Shown here in pieces: positions 22,508-32,731 of a stretch of 64,000 nt of DNA (its first letter is position 1; each line of letters opens with the position of its first letter). A program made the translations under genes and the position numbers. Under the pieces are notes generated by a model, which saw nothing but the letters and a program-made list of their open reading frames with translations, had not been told where the DNA came from and made no database searches. Source of the stretch: Heloderma charlesbogerti (lineage: Eukaryota > Chordata > Lepidosauria > Squamata > Helodermatidae); NCBI GenBank assembly GCA_026122225.1, contig JANEZZ010000739.1:2170001-2234000 (forward strand). Reading direction: 5' to 3'.

Positions 22508-23409
22508 TTAGTTTTTTGTCCTTGTTATTTGCTCCCTGATGTTCTGGTGGGGCCTGAACACTATGATGTAGCATTTAGGGAAAAAGATGCAAGCCAGCAA
22601 GCCAGCACTGGAGGTTAGGATAGAGAAGATCTCCACTGCCACCAGATATTTTCCTTTGGTACTCAGATAGGCTGGAACAAAGGAGAGCCAAACGCTGCAA
22701 AAGACCAACATGCTGAATGTGATGAATTTGGCCTCATTGAAACTGTCTGGCAACTTCCTGGCTGGAAAAGCTACTGTGAAGCAGACAATGGCCAGAACAC
22801 CCATGTAGCCCAGAACAGAGTAGAACATGGTGACTGAGCCTTCATTGCATTCTGCTACAATTTCCCCAGTCAGTGAATGCATGTCCATATCTGGGAATGG
22901 AGGAAATGTACTTAGCCAAATCAAGCAAATTCCTGTTTGAATAGAGGAGCAGGAAATGACGATCAAATTGGCCACCCTTTTCCCTACCCATTTCCTCATC
23001 TTGGATCCTGGTTTGGTAGCCATGAATGCCAGAACCACAGTGATGGTTTTTGCCAAAAGAGCAGAAAGAGCAACTGAGAAGACGATGCCAAAAGCTGTTT
23101 GCCGGAGAAGGCAAGTTATCTTCTTTGGCTGTCCGATGAACAGCAAGGAGCAGAGGAAGCAGCAAAGGAGGGAGATGAGCAGGATGTAGGTGAGGCTCCG
23201 GTTGTTGGCTTTGACTATGGGAGTGTCCTGGTGCTTCACAAAGTTTCCAAGTACCAAAGCTGTGATCACAGCAAAAGCAACAGCAGACAAAGACAATGAA
23301 ATCCCCAAGGGTTCCTCATAGGAGAGATAGCTTATAACCTTGGGAATGCATTGATCCTGTTCTAAGTTTGAATAGTGATCTTCTGAACATTCAATACAGG
23401 AATCCATAT
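22508..23409 (-). CDS. V2R gene A exon 6 (seven-transmembrane domain, terminal exon)
   Basis: 902 nt from acceptor TTTCTTTCCAG to stop TAA. After the split Asp codon it encodes residues 590-888. It starts [14 protein letters not shown], supplying the last three linker cysteines. Seven hydrophobic segments follow from about residue 624 ([15 protein letters not shown]) to [16 protein letters not shown]. The family C third-loop region [15 protein letters not shown] is present, and the short tail ends [11 protein letters not shown]. Length and layout are those of V2R exon 6. The open frame continues upstream of the acceptor but that part is intron 5. I did not find a confident polyadenylation signal downstream. 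Confidence 0.93.
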
Positions 23410-23714
23410 CTGGAAAGAAAAAGTAGTGCTTTTTAATAAGAGATAGAGAGCAGATGGAATCTGAGAAGATGGTAGAGGCCTTTAAAGTAACTTGTCTTGA
23501 ATTATTCATATATCCTATCACTATCAGAGTGAATTGCCCAAATACATCTGCCTTAATCCACGTCTGGAAAACAAAATAAATAAATAAATAAAATATGCCT
23601 CTGACATGAGAGAGAACATGGTGTTTCATGATGTATTATGGTGATGCATGAACTTTGAGCTAAGACATCTGGGTTTAAATCTCACCTGTGAACCACAAGC
23701 TCACCCAGAGGCTG

Positions 23715-23715
23715 C

Positions 23716-23759
<44 letters not shown>
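23715..23759. repeat. (CT)n(CA)n microsatellite
   Basis: Adjacent CT and CA runs in intron 5 of gene A. Confidence 0.95.
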
Positions 23760-23760
23760 T

Positions 23761-23960
23761 TAAGAAAATAAGAGCCAGGCTACATCAGGCCAAGGGTCCA
23801 TCTATTGGAGCATTCTGTTCCCACAATGGCCAACCAGATGCCAGAATGAGAAGTCCACAAGCAGGACATGAGTGCAACAGCACCCTCTCACCCATGTTCC
23901 CCAGCAACTCATGTTGCTCTCTCTCTTTCTCTGGCATCTCTACACCAGCCTAAAATCCTG
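23761..23960. repeat. Dispersed reptile repeat
   Basis: Contains text such as CAGGCCAAGGGTCCATCTAT, ATGGCCAACCAGATGCCA and TTCCCCAGCAACT. I recognise it as a common interspersed repeat of reptile genomes. Family name not assigned. Confidence 0.55.
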
Positions 23961-24366
23961 CATTTAAAATAGGGCTTTCTGCTTCCATTTAATTTCAGGA
24001 TCACTTCGACGCCCTTTTACACGTGCTTCCCTTTCCCCCACACTTTTCCTCTACTTCTCCCCATATCTGAGTCTTCCATTATCTTTCATTGATCTCGCTC
24101 CTTTTGTTGCCACGTTTACTCTTTTCGTAGAGGAAAATTGAGCAGAACACAACAGGGTAATTTGATAGCTCATGATCTGTGATCTCTTTAAAAACAGAAC
24201 AAAGGGCATTTAGTGCAGGAAACCCCTTGGATAATCACGGTGTCATGTAAAGAGCCTGCAAACGTCTGTGAAGGAGCAATCTCAATCATAGGATAAAAGC
24301 CCGGTGTGAAGGAGCCCTCTCTCTCCCTCTCCAACTGCAGTGCCACTGCCTGATGTAGGCGAGCAA

Positions 24367-24777
24367 TAGGGATGGACAAAAGGGACTTACCTGGTCCCGC
24401 AGCTTCCTTTGCGGTGGGGGGGAGGCGCTTCTGTTCTCCCCCCGAAGTTCAGGCGAGGGGGGGGAGGCGCCCCGCCTTGCCCGGCTGAAATTCAGGCCGG
24501 GGGGGAGGCGCCCCATCCCTCACTGCTGAAATTCAGTCCGGGGAGGAGCGCCCCATCTCCCCGGCCACGAAAAAAAAAGTAAACTAAAAAACAACAACAC
24601 ACACCCGTGATAGGCTACGTAACGATTTACGTATCCTATCATGGCTAGATTTCCAAAGTCAGCCCTGATAGGCTATGTAAATCGTCACGTAGCCTATCAC
24701 AGGTGACTTTGGAAAAAAAAAAAAAGCGCGTATGCAAATGGCGGCGGCCATGGGCGCCACCATTTGCGTTCCTTAGT
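24367..24777. mobile_element. Half of a hAT-like foldback element
   Basis: Starts TAGGGATGGACAAAAGGGAC and contains the type II GC-rich block, two hairpins (24605-24640 and 24665-24700) and the CAAATGGCGGCGGCCATGGG block. It then stops at GTTCCTTAG without the second arm or right end. Minus-strand outward donor near 24389. Confidence 0.8.
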
Positions 24778-25134
24778 TGTGCTTGGAAACTTTGCCTCTT
24801 ACTATTAAGGAATATGGCTGGTCATTCTGGCCCCATTAATCTTGCCAGGTTAACACCAGAATTAAGATTATCTTATCTTGGGTCAAACTCAAACAAGCCA
24901 GGAAATTGGAAGCTAAGGGTGATGATTTGTCTTTCTGCCTGTTGTCTATCCATCTATAAGTGTATATAGCAAAATTTACACAGACACTATAATCCTTCCC
25001 CCTGGCTCCTAGCTTTGCATATGGAGTGGTTTCTTTTTATTTTGTATTATGTAAGAAACATTGAATTATTGGGCTGCCACAGAGTCTGCCCTGCTACTTG
25101 ATGACACAGCACTGCTTTCTTTGTCAGTAGTTGG

Positions 25135-25176
<42 letters not shown>
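25135..25176. repeat. (TA)n microsatellite
   Basis: About 21 TA units in intron 5, 200 bp from exon 5. Confidence 0.95.
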
Positions 25177-25178
<2 letters not shown>

Positions 25179-25383
25179 TCCTTCTTTCATTTATGTATGA
25201 AGCACATTTCCAACTGAAAGAAACCATCAATCCAATGTTTAGACTAGTGTCAAAATGTGTGACCAAGCATACCTAGGCCTGAATGTAAAAGAGAGGTCTG
25301 CATTCTTGTATAACAACACCTCTTCCTATAGCCAGATATGAGATGCAGTATGCTTGACATCTATGAAGAACCATGATTCCTAC

Positions 25384-25510
25384 CGGTCTGATCAGAAATC
25401 TTCCCTTGAGGACATGGGGCACAATCATAGCAGCAAAATGGCTCCCCTTCCTTCTTTTTCCTGATGTGACCAGGATGGCAGTTGTCATTGCACACAGAAA
25501 TGGGCAGCAC
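25384..25510 (-). CDS. V2R gene A exon 5 (cysteine-rich linker)
   Basis: 127 nt (residues 547-588 plus one base), recovered from splice sites. The acceptor TTTCTGATTAG has a modest pyrimidine tract; the donor is ACCG|GTAGGA. The product begins VLPISVCNDNCHPG, passes through RKKKEGEPFCCYDCAPCP and ends KISDQT. Six cysteines here plus three at the start of exon 6 give the nine-cysteine linker of family C receptors, which couples the ligand domain to the membrane helices. The last base G joins AT of exon 6 to give Asp. The exon is 7 kb from exon 4 and 2 kb from exon 6, with repeats on both sides. Confidence 0.88.
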
Positions 25511-25916
25511 CTAATCAGAAACATCAGTGGAGAATGTACAGCACTGAGAAAAAGATGTTTTGATCATTACGGTTTCACTTGTGGGTGTAAAGTATCAAGG
25601 TGTTCTAAACTGGATAGATGCTTAGGCCCTTTTAGAGTTCAACAGATCCCTGGCATGGACCCGGCTTGGCTTGCATTTGCAAGCCAAGCAGCATGATAGT
25701 TCCTGAAACTCAGGAATTTTAGTGTGTGTGTGTGGGGGGGTTGTGCAAAGTTGCAGGTGGATTAGAGCACAAATCCTGGCCATGAAGAGCCAAGACGACC
25801 CCATAGTTGTTGTAGAGGACATGAAGTCCTGAGCTGGTCCTGTTAAGGCAGCAGCAGCGTGGATGTTCAATTCCTCCAGGACCATAGTTCTAGGGTTCTC
25901 CAACAAAACATGTGAG

Positions 25917-26442
25917 TAAGGATGTACGAATCCCTTACCTTGTTCCGTCCCTCCCCCTGGAATCCTCCCCAGCTGGCTCTGCTCCATGGCAAGGCTGAGG
26001 AGCTGCCAGCCAGGGCCAGCCGAGGCTGGCCACAGCTGGACTTCCAGCCACTGCCGGGCTGCTGTGGCTGCAAATGGTGGCCGTCGTGGCGGCCACCATT
26101 TGCGTCCCTGCTTTAGGGCATGATAGGCTATGTAAGTATTTACATAGCCCATCATGGCCTAATGCAGGCATGCAAATGGCGGCCACTACGACGGCTGCCA
26201 TTTGTGGCCACAGCAGCCCGGCATGGGCCAGAAGACGAGCCAGAGCCACCGCTGCTGCCACTGCCGCTGCATCAGCCACCACATCTGCCGCCGCTGCATC
26301 CGCTGCCAGGTAGGTCTGTCCCGGGGAGATATTGGGGGGGTGGTAGTGGGGGAGTAGTCCGTTCCACCATGGAAACCAGGGGGCTGGATTTCAAAGAATC
26401 CTGTCTCACTGGAGTCTGTGGCAGATTTCTCCAACATCCCTA
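25917..26442. mobile_element. hAT-like element in intron 4 of gene A
   Basis: 526 bp, ends TAAGGATGTACG and AACATCCCTA; flanks CATGTGAG and CATCTGAG (7 of 8). One central hairpin lies at 26119-26156 (CATGATAGGCTATGTAAGTA and partner). Donors: minus strand near 25936, plus strand at 26308 (CCAG|GTAGGT). Confidence 0.87.
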
Positions 26443-26683
26443 CATCTGAGACCCCTCAGCCAGCTTGGTCAGGGAGGCCATTGGGCAGCAGTGTGGGCAG
26501 TTTCTCAATAGCATCCCCAATCTGTCTCTTTGCCCAAGACAAGGTACAGGCCCTCACAGCCCAAACTAAGGTGGAGGTTTTCCTAGTGATCAACATGAAG
26601 CAGTTATGGATAAAGGCCACCGCCCCCAGCCCTGCTGCTTGTTTTTCTACCCTGTGTGTGCATGTGTGTTTTTGAATCACACC

Positions 26684-27304
26684 TCAGGAAGTTAGAGAAT
26701 TCCGCCATGGATCCCGGGGGGCCGAATTCCAGTGAATTCGGGCCCCCCAGAGTCCATGGCGGAATGGAGCCCCCCGCTCCTCCACCCCCTGAAAGCCCTG
26801 CGAAACGGAGCCTACCTGGCTCTGGCTCCGGTGGTGGCGGCAGCAGTGGCGGTGGCAGTGCAGGGCTGCTGGGGCCACAAATGGCGGCCGTTGTAGTGGC
26901 TGCTATTTGTGTCCCTACGCCAGCCTGTGATAGGCTACATATATATTTACGTAGCCTATCACGGCTAAAGCAGGGACCCAAATGGTGTCCCCTACGCCAT
27001 TTGCGTTCCAGCTTTAGGGGTGATAGGCTACGTAAATATTTACATAGCCTATCATGGGCTTGCGTAGGGACACAAATGGCGTCCCCTATGCAGGATGCCA
27101 TTTGCATCCACACCAGCCCAGCAGTGGCTGGAGGCCCTGCTGTGGGTTGGCCTGGCTGGCAGCTCCGTGGCGTGGCCGTGGAGTGGAGCCGGCCGGGCAG
27201 GATTCTGGGGGGGAGGAACGGATTGCCTCCCCCCCTGTCGAGGATTCAGGGGGAGGAACGGATCGCCTCCCCCAGCTGCGGAAGCGGGGTTTCCTACACC
27301 CCTA
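26684..27304. mobile_element. hAT-like element in intron 4 of gene A
   Basis: 621 bp flanked by ATCACACC on both sides (26676-26683 and 27305-27312). The left end has decayed (TCAGGAAGTTAGAGAATTCC instead of TAGGGATGGCAGAG); the right end is CTACACCCCTA. Hairpins at 26927-26966 and 27019-27056. Minus-strand donor near 26815 (CCAG|GTAGGC). The right block lacks a clear donor. Confidence 0.88.
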
Positions 27305-27708
27305 ATCACACCATCCATTGGGTGTCTCCTCTATAGGGAATTGCTGTGGTACCCCTTACAAGATGTAAAAAACCGCTGTTGTGCCAGTGCTTCATGTATG
27401 TTTTAGGTGAATGTATGTGCCATGGCTGAGCCAACACAGATCTCCCTGTTTTGCCACCTTATTTGGTTGCTGGGAAATGGAGGTGGGGTCCATTTTTTTG
27501 TTATTTTTTAAAAATCAACCAAAACCAGCGCAGGCACAAAACAAAATATGATTTGCGAGTGACATGTGTGATGATGGCACATATATACATTTGGCAGCAC
27601 ACATATATCAACAGGACATGATGGGAGAGTGCCTTCAAAGGCAGCGGCAGTGGGGGGGGGATTTGAATGTTCTTTAAGAAAGCCTGAACTTCCCAAGCTG
27701 TTCAAAGA

Positions 27709-27710
<2 letters not shown>

Positions 27711-27787
<77 letters not shown>
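27711..27787. repeat. (GT)n(GA)n microsatellite
   Basis: Adjacent long GT and GA runs in intron 4 of gene A. Confidence 0.95.
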
Positions 27788-27790
<3 letters not shown>

Positions 27791-28388
27791 GTTGGGTTGG
27801 TGGGTTTGGGACAAAATTATTTGGAGGTTTTATCACAGTTAGAAGCAATCTGTCTGTATCTGAAGCCCTAGGCATGCATTTACTGGATGGTATGTAGGGG
27901 TAATGTGGGGAGTGGGATATGGGCACGTATGTAAGCCCTGTCCCCAATGTCACCGCAGGTCCATTTAGGCCTTCACATATTGAGCACAAACATCAGAATA
28001 GGTCTCTGTAAGCACATTCCTGTTTGGCAATGGAAAATGGAGTCAGGGCTGTCTGGATCAGAGTGGGACCACAGCAGGGGGGTAGGGGGAAGTGTTAAAG
28101 TCCCCAAGCACCCCAACGCTGGTGTCCCAATCTGTCTATGGCCTGATGTTGTGAAGTCACATCCCATAAATAACGGAACAGACATTGAAGCAGAATGTCC
28201 TTGATTTCCCCTGCAAACTCCTTTGAAAACACGGAAGTACTTGCAGCTGAGCATTCTATCTCCAGAATGATGCTCCACATGCATGACAAACCTTCACAAG
28301 CATTTGCTGCCATAGGTTGTAATGGGACAAAAAATCCTTAATAGTTGTTAACCAGTGGTCAGAACTTCACCAAACCAAAGAAAGGCAC
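27788..28388. other. Intron 4 spacer
   Basis: 600 bp with no gene, RNA or repeat that I can recognise. Confidence 0.5.
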
Positions 28389-28396
28389 GCCTCAGC

Positions 28397-29526
28397 TAGG
28401 AATGTGAGAACCCAACCAAGCTTGGGTTCCCTAGGCATCTGCTGACACACCACCCCTGCTTGGTTCCCATGGACCCATGCTTAGGCCGCCCACAAGCTCG
28501 CGGGTTGCCAGGACTCACCGTGATCCTGTTACGGATGGCGGAGAATTTCACCATGGATTCCAGGGAGGCCGATTGCCAGTGCATTCGGCCCCCTGAAATC
28601 CATGGCGGAGAGAAGCCCCCCACCCCACCACCCCGCGAAATGTGTGTGGAACAGTTCTTACTGCTGCCGTTTGTGGTGCTTTGTGAATGGTGTCTTCTGC
28701 TGTGATAAGCTCCATAAGTATTTACATAGCCTATCACGGCTAACGCCGGGACACCATTTGCGTCCCTGCGGAAGCCATGATAGGCTAAATAAATACTTAT
28801 GAAGCCTATCATGGCAATAGGCAGGAAAGCAAATGGCGGCTGCCGTAGCTGTTGCCATTTGCGTCCCTGTCTTTTGCTGTGATAGGCTATGTATATATTT
28901 ACATAGCCTATCACGGCTCAGTGAAGGGACGCAAACGGAGCTGGTATGCCAGCTGCCATTTGCATCCACAGGCCTGCAAACTTCGCAGACCTGTGAATGC
29001 ACCCAGCCAGCAGCTCCGCAGAGTTGCCACGGAGTGGAGCCAGCCGGGGTAGGATTTCGAGGGGGAGGTGTGGAGCACCACCCCCCCTACCGTGAATGTC
29101 ACCCTTTGAAAAGGTAAGTGACTTCCGTACATCCCTAGATCCTGTCCGGTGAGCGCCTGCCATTTTCTCTCCTTTGGTTTATGCATAAAAAAGGAAGTTT
29201 AAAAAATGTGCATATTTAAATATGCACAGTTTGGGGGCAGGAAAGCTTAATATGTGCAATATTAGTGACATTATACCTCTAATATTGCACATAGTAAGAT
29301 TTTCTGGCCCCAAACTCCACATTTTTAAATATGCACATTTTTTAAACGTCCTTTTTTATGCTGAAACCAAAAGCAGGAAAATGGTGGGCACTCACCCGAC
29401 GGGCTCACGGTGACTCTGGCAGGGTGCATGTGGGGGCAAGTGAGGACAGCGTCTTGGTTGGCTCAGTCAGGGGGATGTGGGGGGGCATGGTCTCTCGGAG
29501 CCAGTTGGGTTCCAGCAACGTCCCTA
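28397..29526. mobile_element. Second-type foldback element with exact target duplication, host of a nested copy
   Basis: Ends TAGGAATGTGAG and CAACGTCCCTA, flanked by GCCTCAGC on both sides (28389-28396 and 29527-29534). Without the nested element (28530-29137) it is about 520 bp. It is an inverted repeat whose A/T-rich arms (29147-29270 and 29284-29400) contain TGCATATTTAAATATGCAC and GTGCAATATTAG. The interior differs from the TACGTA family although ends and target size agree. Confidence 0.85.
28530..29137. mobile_element. hAT-like element nested inside another foldback element
   Basis: 608 bp, ends TACGGATGGCGG and GTACATCCCTA, flanked by GATCCTGT on both sides (28522-28529 and 29138-29145). 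Hairpins with TACATA/TACGTA-like cores at about 28700-28740, 28778-28815 and 28879-28918. Plus-strand donor AAAAG|GTAAGT (29113). The left block has a decayed donor (CTTACTGC). Confidence 0.9.
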
Positions 29527-29678
29527 GCCTCAGCAATCCTGAATAAATAAATGAAGAGATTTTAGCAAAATTTAGAAGTTATATATGAAATGCCATGATG
29601 AAATAGGGGAAAAGTGTAAATGTGTCACTTTTCAGCAGATTTTAACTCCTTGTACCTTTGGAAATTTTTTATCACAAG

Positions 29679-30573
29679 TAGGGATGGACGAAAGTCACTT
29701 ACCTGTCCTCTAAGCTTTTCGCGGTGGGGGGGAGGCGCTTCGCTGCTCCCCCCGCGAAGTTCAGGCCGTGGGGGGAGGCTTCCCGCCTCGCCCGTCCGAA
29801 ATTCAGGCCGGGGGGGAGGCTTCCCCCCTCGCCCGGCCGAAATTCAGGCCGGGTAGGAGGTGCCTCACCTCGCCCGGCCGCAAACTCAAAAGTTTTTTTT
29901 TTTTTTAAAAAAACGCCCCCGTGATAGGCTACGTGACGATTAACGTAGCCTATCATGGCTAGATCTGCAAAGTCAGACATGATAGGCTACGTTAATTGTC
30001 ACGTAGCCTATCACAGGTGACTTAAAAAAAAAAAATCTTTACGTAGACTACGGCAAAAATAAGGGCAACGCAAATAGCGTTGCCCTTATTTTTGCTGTAG
30101 TCTATGTAAATCTTTACGTAGACTACAGCGACCACATAAGGAACGGGAATGGCGGCTCACTATGGGGGCCGCCATTGTCCGTACGCATTTTTTTTTTTTT
30201 AAGTCACCCGTGATAGGCTACGTGAAGATTTACGTAGCCTATCACGGCTGACTTTGCAAATCTAGCCGTGATAGGGTACGTTAATCATCACGTAGCCTAT
30301 CAGGGGGCGTTTTTTTTTTTTCTTTGATTGGAATGGCGGCGGCGGCAGCCGGTCGAAAGACCGGCTGCCGCTCCCGCCCGGGACGAAGACCCGCTGAACC
30401 GCCAGCCGGACCCGCCACCGGGAGGGACATTCGCCAAAGGTAAGTCCCGTCCCGGGGGGGATGCAGGGTGCAGGGGGGCTGTGGAGAATTTCTCCCCGAA
30501 ACTTGTTCGGGGGGCCGAACACGTTGGCGCTCGGCCCCACGAAGTTTCGAGGAGAAATTCTCCACCAACCCTA
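29679..30573. mobile_element. hAT-like foldback element, near full length
   Basis: 895 bp flanked by ATCACAAG on both sides (29671-29678 and 30574-30581). The type II left end (TAGGGATGGACGAAAG) and type I right end (ACCAACCCTA) frame two pairs of outer hairpins (29921-29958, 29981-30015, 30210-30245, 30268-30303) and central TACGTAGACTAC hairpins. ATGGCGGCGGCGGC (30333) is open to CCAAAG|GTAAGT (30438). Minus-strand donor near 29700. Confidence 0.92.
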
Positions 30574-31064
30574 ATCACAAGTCTCTACAATTGTAGACCT
30601 CATCAGGTAGAAAGTGGATACTATGTATCACTTTTTATGATCAGTAGAATTTTGAGGATAATACTAGGGATGGCGGAGAATTTCTCCCCGAAACTTCGGG
30701 GGGGCCGAGCGCCAACGCATTCGGCCCCCCGAACAAGTTTCGGTGAGAAATTCTCCGCACCCCCCGCCCCCCCCCCGGGACGGGACTTATCTTCCCTGAA
30801 TGTCCCTCCCGGCGGCGGGTCCGGCTGGCGGTTCGTCTGGTGTTCGAGCGGGGCGGGAGCGGCATCCGGTCTTTCGACCGGCTGCCGCCCCCGCCATTGC
30901 AATCAAAGGGAAAAAAAAAACCACGTCCCCTGATAGTCTACGTGACGATTCACGTAGCCTATCACGGCTAGATTTGCCAAGTCAGCTGTGATAGGCTACG
31001 TGAATTGTCACGTAGCCTATCCCGGGTGACTTAAAAAAAAAAAAAAAAAAGTGTGTACGGATAA

Positions 31065-31608
31065 TAGGGGTGGACGAAAGTCGCTTACCTGTCGTCGAAG
31101 GCCGTTCGCGGTGGGGGGGAGCGCTTCGCTGCTTCCCCCGCGAAGTTCAGGCCGGGGGGAGGAGGCTTCCCGCCTCGCCCGGCCGAAATTCAGGCCGGGG
31201 AGGAGGCTTCGCGCCTCGCCCGGCCGAAATTCAGGCCGGGGAGGAGGCGCGTCGCCTCGCCCGGCCGCAAACCCGAAAGTAAAAAAACCCAAAAAAAACC
31301 CGCCCCCTGATAGGCTACGTGACGATTCACGTATCCTATCACGGCTAGATCTACAAAGTCAGCTGTGATAGGCTACGTGAATCGTCACGTAGCCTATCAC
31401 GGGTGACTTTTTTAAAAAAAAAAAGCGCAAAAATAAGGGCAACGCAAATAGCCGGGAGGGACATTCAGGGAAGGTAAGTCCCGTCCCGGGGGGGGGGGTG
31501 CGGGGGGCGGGGGGGTGCGGAGGATTTCTCACCGAAACTTGTTCGGGGGGCCGAACGCGTTGGCGCTCGGCCCCCCGAAGTTTCGGGGAAAATTCTCCGC
31601 CATCCCTA
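31065..31608. mobile_element. hAT-like element nested in 30665-32317
   Basis: 544 bp, ends TAGGGGTGGACG and GCCATCCCTA, flanked by ACGGATAA on both sides (31057-31064 and 31609-31616). It retains two left hairpins but most of the right arm is deleted: after AATAGCC it jumps to the right GC block. Minus-strand donor near 31086 and plus-strand donor GGAAG|GTAAGT (31469). Confidence 0.92.
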
Positions 31609-31639
31609 ACGGATAATATTGCACGGGTGACTTTAAAAA

Positions 31640-31905
31640 AAAAAAAAAAAAAAAGCGCATACGCGAATGGCGGCCTGCATAGGGAGCCGCCATTCCCGTT
31701 CCTTATTTGGTGGCTGTCGTCTACGTAAATGTTTACGTAGACTACGGCGAAAATAAGGGCAACGCAAATAGCGTTGCCCTTATTTTCGCCGTAGTCTACG
31801 TAAACATTTACGTAGACGACAGCCACCAAATAAGGAACGGGAATGGCGGCTCCCTATGGGGGCCGCCAGTCGCGTACGCGCTTTTTTTTTTTTTTTTTTA
31901 AGTCA
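31640..31905. repeat. Long near-perfect inverted repeat (core of the foldback element)
   Basis: Arms of roughly 125 bp with a 5-base AAATA loop (31766-31770) inside GGGCAACGC...GCGTTGCCC. Each arm itself contains a palindrome TCTACGTAAA...TTTACGTAGA and the block GCCGCCATTC. Such a sequence should extrude or form a very stable hairpin RNA if transcribed through intron 4. Confidence 0.9.
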
Positions 31906-32503
31906 CCCGGGATAGGCTACGTGACGATTCACGTAGCCTATCACGGCTGGCTTTGCAGATCTAGCCATGATAGGCTACGTGAATCGTCACGTAGCCTATC
32001 AGGGGGCTTTTTTTTTTTTTACTTCCGCGTTCGCGGCCGGGCGAGGCGGGAAGCCTCCTCCCCGGCCTGAATTTCGGCCGGGCGAGGCGGGAAGCCTCCC
32101 CCCCGGCCTGAATTTTGGCCGGGCGAGGCGGGAAGCCTCCTCCCCGGCCTGAATTTCGGCCGGGCGAGGCGGGAAGCCTCCCCCCCGGCCTGAATTTCTG
32201 CCGGGCGAGGCAGGAAGCCTCCCCCCCCGGCCTGAACTTTGCGGGGGGACCAGCGAAGCGCTCCCCCCCACCGCGAACAGCCTTCGACGACAGGTAAGCG
32301 ACTTTCGTCCACCCCTAGCTAATACTGGTTGAACTTGTGTGTGTGTGACTCACCTTCAATAAAAATGCACTCCCGCGACTCTTCAATTTATATTGTGTTT
32401 CTCTTATTGTACACGGCCTGGTTATGTTGGACACGAAAGGTGGTGTAAAGTATTTTGAAACAATCAACTTGTGCTACATCTGACAGGATCCTTGCTGTCT
32501 CAC

Positions 32504-32731
32504 CTGCTTGAACGTCCTAGGCCACACAATGCTTTTATCATGGACTGTTAACTTTTTTCCAGGAGGAGCCACTGGATTGAACATTCCCACTTTAACTCTC
32601 AGAAAGGACTGATTTGGGAAAATTACCCAGTTTGTAACATCGAATCCTGTGACTGCTTCTCCATTTTCATCAAACTCTACTGCCTCCCCTGCACTGTTGT
32701 TGAATGAGATGCCCCTCAGAAACGGATGGAG
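32504..32731 (-). CDS. V2R gene A exon 4 (end of ligand-binding domain)
   Basis: Found by splice sites and family pattern rather than as a long ORF. It is 228 nt, 76 codons, phase 0 on both sides and without stops (residues 471-546). The acceptor is TGAATTTAG|CTC and the donor AAGCAG|GTGAGA. The product begins LHPFLRGISFNNSAGE, continues with FDENGE, NWVIFPNQSFLRVKVG, then ends RTFKQ; each piece is characteristic of V2R exon 4. It closes the second lobe of the Venus-flytrap domain and leads into the cysteine-rich linker. A nested hAT-like pair begins about 190 bp downstream, in intron 4. Confidence 0.9.

Larger units (their letters stand above)
23410..25383 (-). other. Intron 5 of V2R gene A
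   Basis: About 2 kb between exons 5 and 6. It contains a (CT)n(CA)n microsatellite (23715-23759), a dispersed reptile repeat (about 23761-23960), one half of a hAT-like foldback element (24367-24777) and a TA microsatellite (25135-25176). No coding sequence is recognised. Confidence 0.7.
30665..32317. mobile_element. Large hAT-like foldback element with nested copy (31065-31608)
   Basis: Ends TAGGGATGGCGG and GTCCACCCCTA; flanks GATAATAC and GCTAATAC (7 of 8). About 1.1 kb when the nested copy is removed. The right arm ends with five tandem type II GC-rich units of about 60 bp, each with a GGCCTGAATTTCGGCCGGGC core (32030-32245), followed by the donor GACAG|GTAAGC (32292). The right end is 186 bp from the exon 4 donor of gene A. 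Confidence 0.9.
25511..32503 (-). other. Intron 4 of V2R gene A
   Basis: 7 kb intron of which more than half is hAT-like elements (25917-26442, 26684-27304, 28397-29526 with a nested copy, 29679-30573, 30665-32317 with a nested copy). The rest is nonrepetitive spacer with a microsatellite at 27711-27787. No other gene recognised. Confidence 0.75.

Noticed and set aside
23410..23629. Upstream extension of the exon 6 open frame with its own Met
   Set aside because: A strong acceptor (TTTCTTTCCAG) and the phase with exon 5 place this part in intron 5; its sequence is not receptor-like.
30665..32317. Many 60-200 codon open frames rich in Arg, Gly and Pro over the foldback elements
   Set aside because: They come from GC-rich tandem and inverted repeats, occur on both strands and all frames, and vary between copies. 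Only the donor-linked ATGGCGGC frame is kept as a hypothesis.
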